This document shows positions 52,838-64,000 of a stretch of 64,000 nucleotides of DNA, in pieces (within the stretch, counting starts at the first letter, position 1; each line of letters opens with the position of its first letter). The notes below the pieces were generated by a model that worked only from the letters and a program-made list of their open reading frames with translations, did not search any database and was not told where the DNA came from. A program made the translations under genes and the position numbers. Where the stretch lies: NCBI GenBank assembly GCA_030272585.1, contig BSYQ01000005.1, positions 1,736,001 through 1,800,000 of the forward strand. The letters are read 5' to 3'. Source of the stretch: Bryopsis sp. KO-2023. Taxonomy: Eukaryota > Chlorophyta > Ulvophyceae > Bryopsidales > Bryopsidaceae.

Positions 52838-55800
52838 TTACACTACCTGCTCCTGGGGGGGACGCTCTGCTGGGACGGTAGAAACTGGAACCTCGACGGC
52901 TGGGCTAATCGGGCTCTGATCGGCCTCCGCATCCTCGCTCGGCATGCACTGGTAGGTGACCTTTTTGGAAAAGTTGGAGTTTCCAACGGTGAGTACCAGA
53001 TGGATCAATCGAGCACAGAATTGGCTGCAGTTGGGGTTGGTCCCTTGAGTCTCACCTCGTCAACAAGAAGGGAAGACGCAAATGCCCGGTGCCTGGCGGC
53101 TGGAGAACCTTGAGAAGTCCTCGACCCTTGATCGATCTCCGACTGCAGAGTGCTTCCGCGGTTCCAAAGCGCCAAGTGCAAGCTGGCCCCCGATACTTTC
53201 GATCGACATGGGTCCCTCATCTCGCTTCTAGAACCCATGCTTAAAGGAGAGTGCATGGGGTTGCTGAGTGCCCTGAGGTCGGATGCGGTGTTAAGAACGG
53301 CGGAGGTTGGAATTGCACCATTGTGGAAAGTAGTTTTCGAAATAGGTGACCGCACACCTGGGGGCGTGGAAGCTTAGTCCTCTAGCAACGTTCAACGGGT
53401 CCTTGGAGGCGCAGGACCTTGTGACTGGTGCCTTCTTGACGCTCAAAATATCCCCCCTGGACCGATGAAGCATCACTGCCCCAGCCACTAGAGCAATAAT
53501 AGCCAGCGCGGAGACGGCCAAGCCGAGCACCATAAGCGGCTGCCCAAATGCTGATGCCCCGTCCGTTGGAGTAAGAGGGACACCTTCGATTGTGTATTGC
53601 AGAACACAAATCGAGTTCGACCTGCGTTTGGAACCACTGTCTCATACGGCCACGAAGTTAACTTTTTCCAAACAACCCCCCTCGACTCGCTAGGTGCTTC
53701 GTGGTGGTAATCCTACTAAGGGACTCCTTTTCACTGGTACTTCTGCGAACGCTTAATTATTCATGGAATAACGCACACACACACACACACACACCAACCT
53801 ACCTGATATACCCCTTGTCGCATTCGTCGCATGCAGAACCCGTGTAGCCGTCCCAGCAAGTGCACTGCCCTGAGGCGGTGTGGCAATGGCCATGACCGCT
53901 GCAAAATTCGGGGCCACCTTTGGGAGGTGACAAGCCAACAGGGCATTGTTTGTAAGGGAGCTTGCAATCCTCTGGGCATCCTGAGCACCCACAGAAGCAC
54001 CCAGTGAGATGATCGGCAACAAGAAAACCAGAAAAACGTTACAATGAACGAAAAATACACAGAGTGCACTTACCGCCAACTACATCTTGTGAATCGTCGA
54101 CTCCTGTGGAGATTATCGGCCGTTCACCCGCTTCACACACTTTGTTGCCGCACACAGCTTCCCTCGTAACACTGGACACCCCCTCGAACAGACCATAGCC
54201 AGGAACGATCTTCCCCACGGCGCTTTCGAGTCTGTCCCAAGCAACGTCTGACGACAGCGAGTTTCCATCAAGGGCCAGCGTTTCGGGTTCCAGTTCAAAA
54301 CCCACCCTGACGACGGGAGAGGTTGATCCATCCGGGATAAATTCTTTTTCCTCGATCTGTTTTGAGCACAACCGGAAAGACTGTCAGAATTCGGAAGGTC
54401 CATGTGATGCAAATGATTTCGACATAATTCCGCCAGTAGAGTTATGAATTTTAGGTGGGGTCCCACCTGGAGTGCATGGGGGTCAACGTTAAGAATCTCT
54501 GCCAAAAAGTCTCCAAGATGGGAGTCAAACTTTTCTCCATCCCGCACGTTGAGCGCATCCAGGATCTGAAAGAACAGTGAGAAAACAGACAAATGGTCAC
54601 TTTTGATTTTTACTGACCATTGTAATAGGAGAATATCTCTCCTACACAATGTAATTTATGTTTGTTTGTTTTTTTGAAAACAGACAAATTGTTGCGGGCA
54701 CTGGCGACTTTGAAGCTGGATGAAACCTCTTCAAGAGTTTGCAGTGACTGGCACGTGTCCAAGGTTGGATACGCAGCATACCTTAACCGACGCAGCAGCT
54801 TTAGTGGCACAGGACATAGAGTCGCCGTCGCAAACACCGCAATCGTCGATAGTGCCGCTTGTGCAGCACATCCCATCGGAATCCAGAAGAGTGGGGCATT
54901 CCCTGAAAAGGAAATCAAGGGTCCGTTTTCGTTTCTGTGTAAAGGTGGTGCAGCACTTTTACAAGGGGATAAGTGCTTTGTCAAGGAAACCCGCAACCAG
55001 CCCCACCTGTCATCAATGGTTATATACTTCGCCGTCCCAGAGCACGTGCCGGCAGCATCCAGTCGATCACAACATTCCCCATCTGAGGACACGAGCGAGT
55101 TTGCAGGGCAGCAAATTCCGTCGCGATCGATGATCCCACTGTCGCAGCAGTGCTTGTCTTTATCCAAAACACCATCGCAGGTGTCCGGCAGCTCGCACAA
55201 TTTGCCCTTGAAACCCTGGTAGCATGTGCATGCTCCATTCTTGCAAACGCCCCGTTCTGGTCAGAATCAAAAAGACAACATATCTTTAGCGACAATGTTG
55301 GTCGTCCTGCCTATATGGGGTCAACCTTGCAAATTCGGGAGAGGGGGGGGGGGATTGGAACTCACTCGAGCAATTGTTCTTGGCACAGAAATTGCACCGT
55401 TGAGAGTTGCAGCGTGCCTCCACTTTCGGCTTAGTGCCACACAGGGATTCATCCAAGTCCAATCCATCACGATTCTTGCACTTGACGGTGCGTTTCATTG
55501 TCCCTGGTTCCAAAGGAACTAACACAGCTCAAAAACTCATGTGCACTTTGGTGGAAACCAAAAAATTCCGTTTGGGTACCTTCCATTCGTTCATTTTGCA
55601 ACGGACATCTCAAAATATTGAGGACCTCTGTAAGTGAGGAGTTACGGACCAAACAATGAAAACAACGAATAAAAAAAAACTACGGAGAACAAATTCCAGG
55701 ATTCTTTATTCATTTTGTAAAAGAGCCACTGCTGTTTTTGATGTTTTGTTTATTTTATTTTTTGAATGTAGACACCTCCGCCACATGGACTATCGCACTC

Positions 55801-58661
55801 TCCCCAAGGCTCAATATCCCAATAAGCAACATCACAAGGGGCGGTGTTGCACGGCTTCCACATTGTTGAGGGTCCGTCGCACATGTGGTCCTCGACCACA
55901 GATCCGTCTGATAAAATGCACACCCTTCAAAAAAAGCAAAGGAAACTTAATATTAATAATAAGCATGTAATATTGATTGATTGAAAGGAAACTTGACACA
56001 ATCAGATCCAAACACAAAAAACGATCCGACATGAGACACACACACACACACACACAGAGACTTTTCCGTTTTTTACTCGACGCGCGCGTTTTGAAAGGAG
56101 TAGCGGATACACTTGCAGCAACAAGCTTCATTCGTACGATCCACAAATACGATACTGGTTTTGGGGGCAGAAAACCAGTATAAGAAACAGTACCATAGGA
56201 TTCGTATAGGATGAACACAGCGAAACCGAACCTTGTGCCTTTCATTTTTCCACCTCCGCAGCGCTTGTTGCACGCCCCCCAAGAATCGATGCGCCAGTGA
56301 GTATCCATATCGCAAGGTCCATCATTGCACGAAGTCGTCAAGTAGCGGCCTGAATGTGGCATACAATGGCTGGTGCTCGTTACTTGCAACAAATGTCATG
56401 AGTTATGATCGAAAATCATAAGTTATTGATCGAAAATAAGATACTCCTTGAACCCACCGTGAAATTCTTCCTTTGGACAGTACTCCAGGCTTCCCAAATA
56501 ACCATCTCGCCCGACACAATGGACAGGAGTCTGTTTGGTTCCGGGACCACACTCGTCGGAGCATGAGCTCACCTTCGAGTGCTGCTTTTCGAACTGTAGA
56601 AGGCTCAGCTCACAGCTAAACACGTTGCAAGATCTCGTTGCAGCAGGCTTCCTACCGTGATCACACAGCCAGTTTCCAACCTGTGGCGTGTGAAAACGGT
56701 TTGTCAGAACTCTTTGCACACCATTCATTCAAAGCAGCCTCCTACATCCAACAACAAAAATCGAGAGATGGTGCATACTTGCTGCCTCTTGTCGCTGCTG
56801 TGACAAGTTATCCTTCTTGACTGGGTTCCGCCGCCACAGTCGACAGAACAGTCGCCCCATTTCCCAACTTCCCAGAAATTGACGATCACGGCAGGGATGT
56901 ACTCTGGTGGGAAAAACAACAGCATTTCAAAAACAAAATCTGTTTCTCTATAGATATATATAAATATATATATATATTAAAGATATATTCTTATCGCAGC
57001 TACCAACTGCGTGTCTCGACAGTTCACCACAAAGCAGGGTGCCGACTGCTTTCCAGGGATGTATTTCAGAAAAACGGTCGTGTAATATACATTTCTGAGG
57101 TGAAATTTGGCGCGTTGTTTTCAAGCGTTCCTGAGTTTTGCCACACCTGGATCCCTCAGAAGTTTCAATGAAATATCAGAAAGCCCTTTCTTCACGAGCA
57201 CAACATTGACCATCCAGCTTTCGCTGTCTTTGAGGCTGGACCCGATGTTTTTCTTTACTGCCAAAGCCTCCGCGTTTGAGTCCGTCACAATTTTAATAGC
57301 AAGCACGAACGACTCAACGTCCTTTTCTTCCAGTAAACGCCTTGAAGGGCCAGGTTTGGCTGGAGGTGCCGAAGGGTCGCTGAACGAGAAAAAAAAAACA
57401 TGATTTTCTGGAGAGATCTCTTGCAGTTTATTATTTACGTTAGAAATGGCGTTCGTTTGTAAAACATTATCTGTATGCATTCCACAACAGGAGAAAAAAT
57501 AGATTTCCAAACAATAATGTCACCAGCTGGTCAAGCAGAAATCGTGTTTTCTGGTCAAAAGAACTAGTTCCGGTTTTCAGTTGCTATTTAGTGGAATTTG
57601 AAACACAGGGATTTTTGGAGTGGATTCGACTTTTGACTTTCGTAAGGTGTCTTGATTTTTTCAGCAGATTATCCATTGGTCCAAAATACGCATTTTTTGT
57701 TGTGCTGTGTATGCTTGGCTTCCAATGTGGAAAAAAAACCCATTCAATTAAATCAATCGACTTTTTGAATCCTTCATGGTATTATTTATCAGGACATGCT
57801 GCTATAGCACTACTGTGAACACAGAAATCAACAAAATGCAAATGAAAAAGAGGCCACCCTGATCAATATTTTTTTGGTCCAGTGCTTTCTCACCAAACAC
57901 AGGTGCCATCCTTGATTAAAAAATACAAGTGCTTCTTGATGGAGTATCTGTGGGCACAAAAAAAAAAGGAATATTAATAAGGGGAGACTTTAATTCGTGA
58001 ATAATGAGTGTTTGTATTAGTCAGCGCCGCCAAAACCCCAGGAAAGTCAAATGCTCGCTTCAGAATTATTTCACAGCAGAAAAAAAAATCCAAAAAATGG
58101 CGACTATTTTGTTCGAAATGTGTGAGCCCGCACTCTGACTGGTCAACAAAATTCCATCTGGCGGCTGTGTTCAGCTGAAAAAGCGCTTTTTTCTGGAGCT
58201 TACCTTCCGCAAACGAAAAGCGACTGGTCGCCGTACTCAGCGCAGTCACCTTGGACGACCGCGAGGTAAGTACTCCGATGGACGAAGTTCCCAGAACCGC
58301 ACAGGTACCTTTCCGTATCGCACGCCGCCACTGGAGTTGGAGAACGAGGGGCAGGACCGGTGGACTCTACGGACACCGCACTGCTGAGAGTTCCCGCGAG
58401 CTCCGCGATCGCTTCCACGAAGGGATCACGTTTCGCGTCGTCGTCAAATTCTTCCTCGCTCAAGCCGGTCAGAAGTAGTTGAAAGGTGAGGGTCGGTTTC
58501 GCCAGCAGGGACCTGGAGCTGAGATCTTCGAGCGCTTCGCCGGCGGTTTTCTCGAAAGCGTCGACCGTGAAGGAGGAAAGGGAAAGGACCAAGAAGCACG
58601 CGGCGGCGGCGAGGAAAGCTGTGCCGCCGCCATTGACCGTCAAAGAACGATGTGACACCAT
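52838..58661 (-). CDS. Type I membrane protein with thrombospondin type 1 and EGF-like repeats, 16 exons
   Basis: 1021 residues. Exons in reading order: 58661-58204, 57947-57894, 57379-57147, 56903-56779, 56680-56458, 56382-56232, 55924-55776, 55503-55366, 55256-55007, 54902-54782, 54565-54467, 54356-54074, 53980-53803, 53621-53358, 53272-53056, 52960-52838; every junction is phase-consistent. A signal peptide (FLAAAACFLVLSLSSFTVDA) is followed by a Cys-containing region. Next come TSP1-type repeats with WxxWxxC...CGGG cores (GKWGDCSVDCGGGTQSRRITC written here as WGDCSVDCGGG, WGACNKRCGGG, WGECDSPCGGG), EGF-like RGVCKNGACTCYQGFKGKLC, and Cys-rich blocks with CGVCDGDSMSC. Then an SEA/adhesion-like stretch, CGNKVCEAGE, and a second EGF-like unit CSGHGHCHTASGQCTCWDG. 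One membrane helix (MVLGLAVSALAIIALVAGAV, about 850-870) precedes a roughly 150-residue cytoplasmic tail. It is probably a cell-surface adhesion or matrix receptor. Confidence 0.88.
53773..53792. repeat. CA microsatellite
   Basis: (CA)n of ten units in an intron of the TSP1/EGF gene; a similar (CA)n lies at 56037-56056 in another intron. Confidence 0.95.
54614..54672. repeat. Dispersed repeat copy 2, inside intron 10 of the TSP1/EGF gene
   Basis: It matches the repeat at 27533-27590 with only a few differences (AATAGGAGAATATCTCTCCT, then ACACAATGTAATT and a GTTT tail). It lies within the 216-bp intron between exons 54902-54782 and 54565-54467. Confidence 0.7.
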
Positions 58662-59307
58662 TCTGGCAATTTGGTGATGCGATCTCAGAATCGCTCTGGA
58701 GGAAAAGCACAATATGAAGGTGATCGGGTAAAGGCGTTATTGACGTCACGGTTCTTCCTATAATCTGAAACGGTTAAAGGAAAGTCAAAGGAGGGCGCCG
58801 GGGGGGTGTTTTGATTGCATTTTCAGAAGCTCCAACGAAATGAGGTAGATGGGCAGTTCATTCAATTCTTGATACCAGGAAATGTCCATTGTAAATTTGA
58901 CTGGTTCCAGGAAATTGAAAATTCACACAATTCGTTGTTCTTTTTTTAGAATTTTAGAATTTTCTTGCGGAGGGATGAAACGAAAACAACATCCAGTGGA
59001 GAAATGGAGTAACACTTGTAACAAAAAAAAAACCAACCAAAAAAAAAAAAATACATGTCAAAAATTGGAAAATCAACAAAACGCTGCCCCTCAAAGAAAA
59101 CTCCACGCAAAACTCCTGGTCAGCACCTCCACATTCGATGCATTCACGACCAAAACCAATTTTGAAAGAATTCGATTTTGATTTTTTGTTTTTCCATCCC
59201 AAATCCCAAATCCCCGTTTACTTTTTTTTGGGGGGGGGCCTTCCTCCCCCCACCCACAAAAAATATACTGACTGCCGGTTTTTTTGAACCTCGTTTTGTG
59301 AAAAGGT
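58662..59307. other. Intergenic between TSP1/EGF gene and EF-P
   Basis: 5' flank of the membrane-protein gene and 3' flank of EF-P (both on minus). It contains a T-run/G-run at 59221-59238. No gene seen. Confidence 0.45.
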
Positions 59308-62188
59308 TCAAGTGACTCTTGAAAGGTATTGATCGTTTTTGGTATCAACTTTGATTTTTTCTCCTGTCCCGATGAAAAGTGGGACACTTATAATAGCTCC
59401 TGTTTCAAGGGTGGCGAGTTTTGTGGAACCACCTGTTGAGTAAAAAAACGAAAAAGAAAAGGGGATCAAGCTACAGAAATGAAAAATAACTTTTCTTTTC
59501 CACTGAGCAATTCAACAATAAGACATTTATGGAGTTTTTTTTTTTTTTAACCCCAAAAGGACCTTCTTGGTCAAAACAAGATACATGCAAAAAACTATCG
59601 ACTACATTTCTGTGTGGAATTATTATTTTTTTCGGGAAATATAATACAAATATGAAAATCTCCTTCCATATGTTCACCGAAAGTCGAACGAAACTTGGAA
59701 CAGGGTGGGGCTTTCCCTAAGAAACTTCTGAAATTAAAAAATAAATTAAACTAAACTAAATTAATAATATTAAATAAAATTAATTATTTTTCAAAAAAAA
59801 AATGAAAACAATTTCTCCATCTACCCGGTTTCAACTTTCACTCCGAAACCCTCCTCACAAGTATGATATCCTCAACATAAATTAAACAACTCTTTTTCTC
59901 AAGAAAACAACTGAATGCGAAATTCAACATGGTTTCACCTGAGGCCGTGTTCGATTTGATTATTGGGTCCGTCTGGGCAATCACCAATTCGACGGTGGCT
60001 GGAATATCGACAGAAATTACTTTGTCATTCCAAACCACCAGGTACACATCCATACCTTCCTTCAGATATTTAGCCCATGACTCATCCTGCAAAAAATTGA
60101 AAAAATCGTAAAGTCGAAAAAATTGCCTGTTGAACTATCGGATGAGTCAGCCAGGTGTACAAATACTGCCGAAAAGGAGTCTTTATTTTTTGGCAAAAAA
60201 AGGGCATGGGGCAAACCCTAGAAAAAAAAGAAAATGAATGAGCTGATGCAGACGATTCTGTTGTTGTTGTTTTTTTTCAACGCCAGCATGGTTTTGCTGG
60301 ACCAAGAAAAAACTTCCACACAAATATGGAGGACAAATATGGAGGAAAATGAATGAGCCGATGCAGACGATTCTGTTTTTTTTTGTTTTTTTTGCAACGC
60401 CAGCATGGTTTTGCTGCCAAGGAAACAATTCCACACAAATATGGAGAACAAGACCCCCCCCCTTTAAACCAAAAAAAACAACATAGAATTTTCCTGCTGG
60501 GCCTCTTTTGGATGCAAAGTTGTTGTACCTAAATGTCTCTCCAGGAGTTCAATGGCATGTTTTTTTTTCCAAAATGATATTTTAAACTGTTTGGGGCGGG
60601 GAGGGGGGGGAGGTGTAAACCAGCTTACCTCTGCAACTCTCGTTTCTTCGTAACTGCTGAGGTCCATGAAAACATACTGCAAGAAAAAAGAACAAAAATG
60701 CTTTTTTGAGAAAGAAAAAATAGGTATGAATTTTTGGCATATCTCCATCTGTTGAAAAGCAGATGTCAGGAAAAAAATAATTGCTGCAAAAATGTCCTCA
60801 TTTTTTTTTTAAATAAAACAAAGATCATCAGCTTTCTTGAGAACATCTCTTCTATGAAAGCAAAATTAATCGTAGTTCTGATGATTCTTTTCAAAACAAG
60901 AAAGGAAAAAAAAAAAGAAAAACTGGGCAAAAATTCCTGATGATGCATTAAAACTAGGAAATTGTATTAGGCAGTCTATGTTTTTTTTTGTTTTTTTTAA
61001 AGAAAAAAACGATAAACGAGGTTTGCTTCCCTCCCTTTGCCAAAAAATAATATCTATCTATCGATCGATATAACAAAATCTATATGCACTCACATCGCTT
61101 CCATCGGCATATGTATACTGTGATTCCTTTTTTCGGACTTCGGCAGAAATGAGGGACTCTCCAGCTCTGAAGGTTTTCTCGACCACCGTCCCAGCTATGC
61201 AATTCTTAAGTTTCGAACGAACGAAAGCTGCTCCCTTCCCAGGTTTGACGTGAAGAAATTCTAAATTTTATTCAAGCATTGTTAAAATCGAGATGAGTAA
61301 TATAAAAAAAAGGAGGGGGGGCCAGCCTTCCTTCAAATGTTTTCCATCCGCAAAGCAAGACACTTTTTGTTTATAAAAAAAACAGAAAACAACAGAACCG
61401 TGGCATTCCTTTTTTTTTGGTTTGCATAATTGGCAGATATTTTGCCTTTCAAAAATATAAATTCTTGTCTTTTTGTTTTGTTTTGTTTTATTATTTTTGA
61501 ATTCTTGAGAGACTCTTCGTGGTTTCTAATTACATAATTGTTGGCGTTTCAAAACATTTGCTTTTAACATTTCTTTCTATTTTTTTTTTTTTCAAAAATT
61601 GCACTAAACGAAATTTTTCTATTTAAAAACACCATGATACACTGCCTTTTCCCTTGTATCATATTTTCAAGCAAATATTACTCAACTTGATTATTTGAGA
61701 GGAAAAAAAGCCAAAAATAAATAAAGAAAATTGAGGGGAAGCAAGCGATCCTCACCAACGACTCTCCAAGGAGACCCATCTATCTCCAAAGTGAGTCCGG
61801 TTTTAAAATCGGCGGTGGTGATCGAACCAGCTCGAATCACGAGGCCGCCTCGTCGCGAAGGCGCCTGCATGGGCATTCATTTAAACTACATAGGCAAGGG
61901 GGGGGGGGAGTCGAAATTAATATCAAAAACATGCAAGTCGCAAGAACTGCACACAAGAATACACACATAGAGAAGGATGATTAGCACCTCACCTGAATCC
62001 GACAAGGCCGAACAGGCAAGCGAACTCCTCGGAAAAAGGTCGACCCCCTTCCAAAAACAGCAAAGAATGTTAATCCTCAGATAAGGTGTTCTCAAGGAGA
62101 AAGTCGTTGGAAAAAAAAGGGGGGGGGGATGCCAAAGAAAGGCTGGTCTGTCAGACACTCACCCCCGCATCGAAGCTACCCCCTTCAT
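59308..62188 (-). CDS. EFP: Plastid-type elongation factor P, 7 exons
   Basis: 220 residues; EF-P enters the ribosomal E site and relieves stalling at polyproline codons. Exons in reading order: 62188-62163, 62027-61988 (tentative), 61864-61756, 61260-61094, 60676-60629, 60086-59939, 59432-59308. Core signatures: [16 protein letters not shown], the loop [12 protein letters not shown] with the conserved lysine that bacteria modify, [27 protein letters not shown], the OB domain ([20 protein letters not shown]), and the C-terminal GDTASG-equivalent [26 protein letters not shown] and [13 protein letters not shown]. The two small 5' exons would give a Ser-rich transit peptide. They need a weak donor GAG|GTGCTA at 61988 because the stronger GTGAGG four bases upstream breaks the frame. 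A start at 61876 (MPMQAPSRR) is the alternative. The bacterial type and presequence indicate a plastid product. Confidence 0.92.
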
Positions 62189-62521
62189 TGAAGATCGGCC
62201 TTCCAGCTGAAACACGCAGGTGGTAAAAACGAGAGGAAGGTGTGCGTTCACCGACACGAGGCAAGGTCTTTTTTCAGTTCGTACAACGGTGAGTCACATC
62301 CTCCGCTGACGTCTATAGATCTATAGACGTCGATTACCTGATCGTAAGCAAACTGGAACGAGGACGTCTAGAGAAACTGCCAGGCACTCGCCAGCTGGGG
62401 TGAGTTCGACGTGCTCGCGCGAAAGCCCAACAAAAAAAAAACCAAGGAGATCAGGGAAGGAACGCTGTTGTTTTTTTCTTCTTCTGTTTTCCTCCTATTT
62501 TTCTCACTGTTCGAAAAAGTG
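62189..62521. promoter_or_regulatory. Divergent promoter region, EF-P / kinase
   Basis: 333 bp between start codons at 62188 (minus) and 62522 (plus). It contains a near-palindrome GACGTCTATAGATCTATAGA, then CGTC, at 62310-62333. No TATA box identified. Confidence 0.45.
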
Positions 62522-63904
62522 ATGGAGCGTCGGGACAGCGACGAGCTTTGCGGATGCGTCGTCGGGCCGTCTGACGAGAAAACGCGCTACACTTTGGTGA
62601 GGAGTACCCGATGCCGCGGCTTAGGGCCAGGGTGCATTCAAAAACAGCGCTGAAAGTGCGTAGCTCGTTAAAAGATCCGCTGTGGGTTATGCGAGAATGC
62701 ACGTCTTTGTTCGACATTTCGCTCCACCAGGGCGTTATCGAGAGAAGGTTTTCTGGGGCAGTTTTTGCTTTGATGAATGCGAAGGGCGACGAGTATACGA
62801 AAGATAGGATTCACAATCCCCTATGGGGGTCGCTCAGCTCCACGTCTCGTGGTGTGTAGAAAAGTCGAGTGGGGAAAGGCAGCCATGGAGTCGTATATCT
62901 CGCTTACGACAGCGTCGTCGAAGGCCAGGTGGCAATCAAGGTCATTCCGAGGGGACCCCACTTGGTATGGTTTGGGTCGGTCTCACACTTTTCTCACTCA
63001 CCTTCTCACACTTTTTCTAGACAACACTGTGGCTGCTTTTCGGTATCTGCAAGAACTGAAATTGAAGTTTTCTTTGTGTTATTACTGATTTTTTTTTGGT
63101 TTTTTTTTGGGGGGGGGGGAGAAAATCTCTTCCTGTTTTTTTTTGTGATCATTTCTATTGGAAGACAAATTTTTGGCGAAAAAAACTTGATGCATGTTTT
63201 TTGTTTTTTTTTTCCAAAAAGACTTTTTCGTGTCGGTTGATGGAGTCGGTTGATGGATGGTGTTCTGACTGTGTGTCGATGTCCAACCTTTTTTTACTTT
63301 TTATTTTCTACTTTTTTTTTCTTCTCACAGATGAAAGATTATGTAGTGAGGGAAATCCTCAACCACCGCATGTTGATCCACCCGCATATCATTGAATTCA
63401 AAAAGGTGGTGAAGCAGTTTTATTTTTTCTAATGAAAAAAATAAAACAAAAGAGAATAAGTTTTATCTTTGTTTTTAATCAATATATATATATATATATA
63501 TATTTATTTTTTTTATTTTTTTTGTGGGGGGGTGATGGTAAAAGATATGTATTTTTCTTACTTATTTGTTTGGGTTGAGGGGGGGGGGGGAAAGTTTCAA
63601 TTTTCTCAGTTTATCTGAACAAGAAAAAAAAAAAATCAAAATAGCAATTTTTTTCAGTGCGTATCCACCCATATTTTTGTCCTTCAAACATTTGAACTTT
63701 TTTTTTTCTTTTCGTTTCTGCTGTTTTCATTTCTTTTTTTTTTGTCAGGTATTTCTGACAGACACACATTTATGTATAGTAATGGAGTATGCTGCTGGAG
63801 GGGACCTCCACCAACACGTGTCGAATAAAGTTGTTTTGGATGAAATCTGGGCTAGATGGTATTTTCAGCAACTGGTTTTGGCGTTGGACTACTGTCACGC
63901 AAGG
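62522..63904 (+). CDS. SnRK-like serine/threonine protein kinase, 5' part
   Basis: Partial; runs off the right edge. Exons 62522-62596, 62860-62964, 63331-63405 and 63749-63904 join in phase 0. The protein starts MERRDSDELCGCVVGPSDEK, then the glycine loop GKGSHGVVYLAYD, VAIK with the ATP-anchoring Lys (about residue 52), and the C-helix Glu in VREILNHRMLIHPHII (about 68). A hinge CIVMEYAAGGDLHQHV and helix E WYFQQLVLALDYCHAR follow; the HRD loop would come next. The pattern REILNHR...HPHII...MEYAAGG is closest to SnRK2/SnRK1-type kinases of plants, which respond to osmotic or energy stress, but class assignment needs the C-terminus. The N-terminal 25 residues before the loop are not typical of SnRK2. 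Confidence 0.85.
63482..63503. repeat. TA microsatellites (representative)
   Basis: (TA)n here in a kinase intron. Similar runs lie at 5208-5227, 19463-19484, 21092-21114, 37486-37506 and 47228-47241. All are non-coding. Confidence 0.9.
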
Positions 63905-64000
63905 GTAGGTAGGATTAAAAAATAATTAAAATAATAATATATATATCTTCAAAATCACACATCCACTGAGTTCTTTCTTTCCTCCTCTCAAATTTTGGAG

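Noticed and set aside
63021-63090. Extra kinase exon after CTTTTCTAG reading NTVAAFRYLQELKLK
   Set aside because: Exons 62860-62964 and 63331-63405 already join into a continuous kinase N-lobe; the insert would break it.

Overview
The window is nuclear DNA from an intron-rich photosynthetic eukaryote, most likely a green alga. A streptophyte or prasinophyte-grade alga is an inference; no marker here fixes the species. The evidence is an LHCII-type chlorophyll a/b protein, a DWARF27-type (DUF4033) plastid isomerase, a plastid elongation factor P, a SnRK-like kinase and a plant-type CCCTAAA telomeric repeat inside a transposon. Genes have short exons and GT-AG introns, many of them full of homopolymers such as T-runs followed by G-runs. 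There are no operons or ribosome binding sites. Coordinates given for genes are CDS spans with the introns included; exon ends are listed in each entry and were checked for reading phase.

Layout, 0-11.5 kb: the 3' end of an unidentified gene (+); an LHCII gene (-) head to head with a D27-like gene (+), sharing a 567-bp upstream region; then an RGG / RGPPPNM-repeat protein (-). 11.5-16.2 kb: a head-to-tail array of three non-LTR retrotransposon copies with a restriction-like endonuclease; the last copy keeps an intact 1090-codon ORF2. 16.5-19.9 kb: a secreted Pro/Glu/Gln-rich repeat protein. 21.7-27.3 kb: an intact Ty3/gypsy-order LTR retrotransposon with identical LTRs, a 5-bp target duplication and a recognisable -1 frameshift signal between gag-protease and pol.

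28-36 kb is a repeat-rich zone: one small secreted cysteine-rich protein, an 858-bp inverted-repeat element, two arrays of a CACTTGC/GCAAGTG palindrome, a tRNA-like SINE candidate, an inverted-repeat cluster, and a Mutator-like MITE with a 9-bp target duplication carrying telomeric repeats. 36.6-43.3 kb holds a head-to-head pair, tRNase Z short form (-) and a sucrase/ferredoxin-like (AIM32/APD1-type) thioredoxin-fold protein (+). 43.8-46.1 kb has a hAT-like MITE, a palindromic mini-insertion and a frameshifted kinase pseudogene. 46.5-51.9 kb carries an unidentified charged protein (-) and a plastid-type heme-oxygenase-fold protein (+). 52.8-58.7 kb is a 16-exon type I membrane protein (-) with thrombospondin type 1 and EGF-like repeats, an animal-looking architecture. 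59.3-62.2 kb is plastid EF-P (-), head to head with a SnRK-like kinase (+) that runs off the right edge.

The genes do not form one pathway. Several products look plastid-directed (LHCII, D27-like, EF-P, heme-oxygenase-like). The most unusual material is the mobile DNA: the retrotransposon frameshift and start-site design, the nested site-preferring non-LTR array, and three kinds of small inverted-repeat elements whose target duplications can be read directly.
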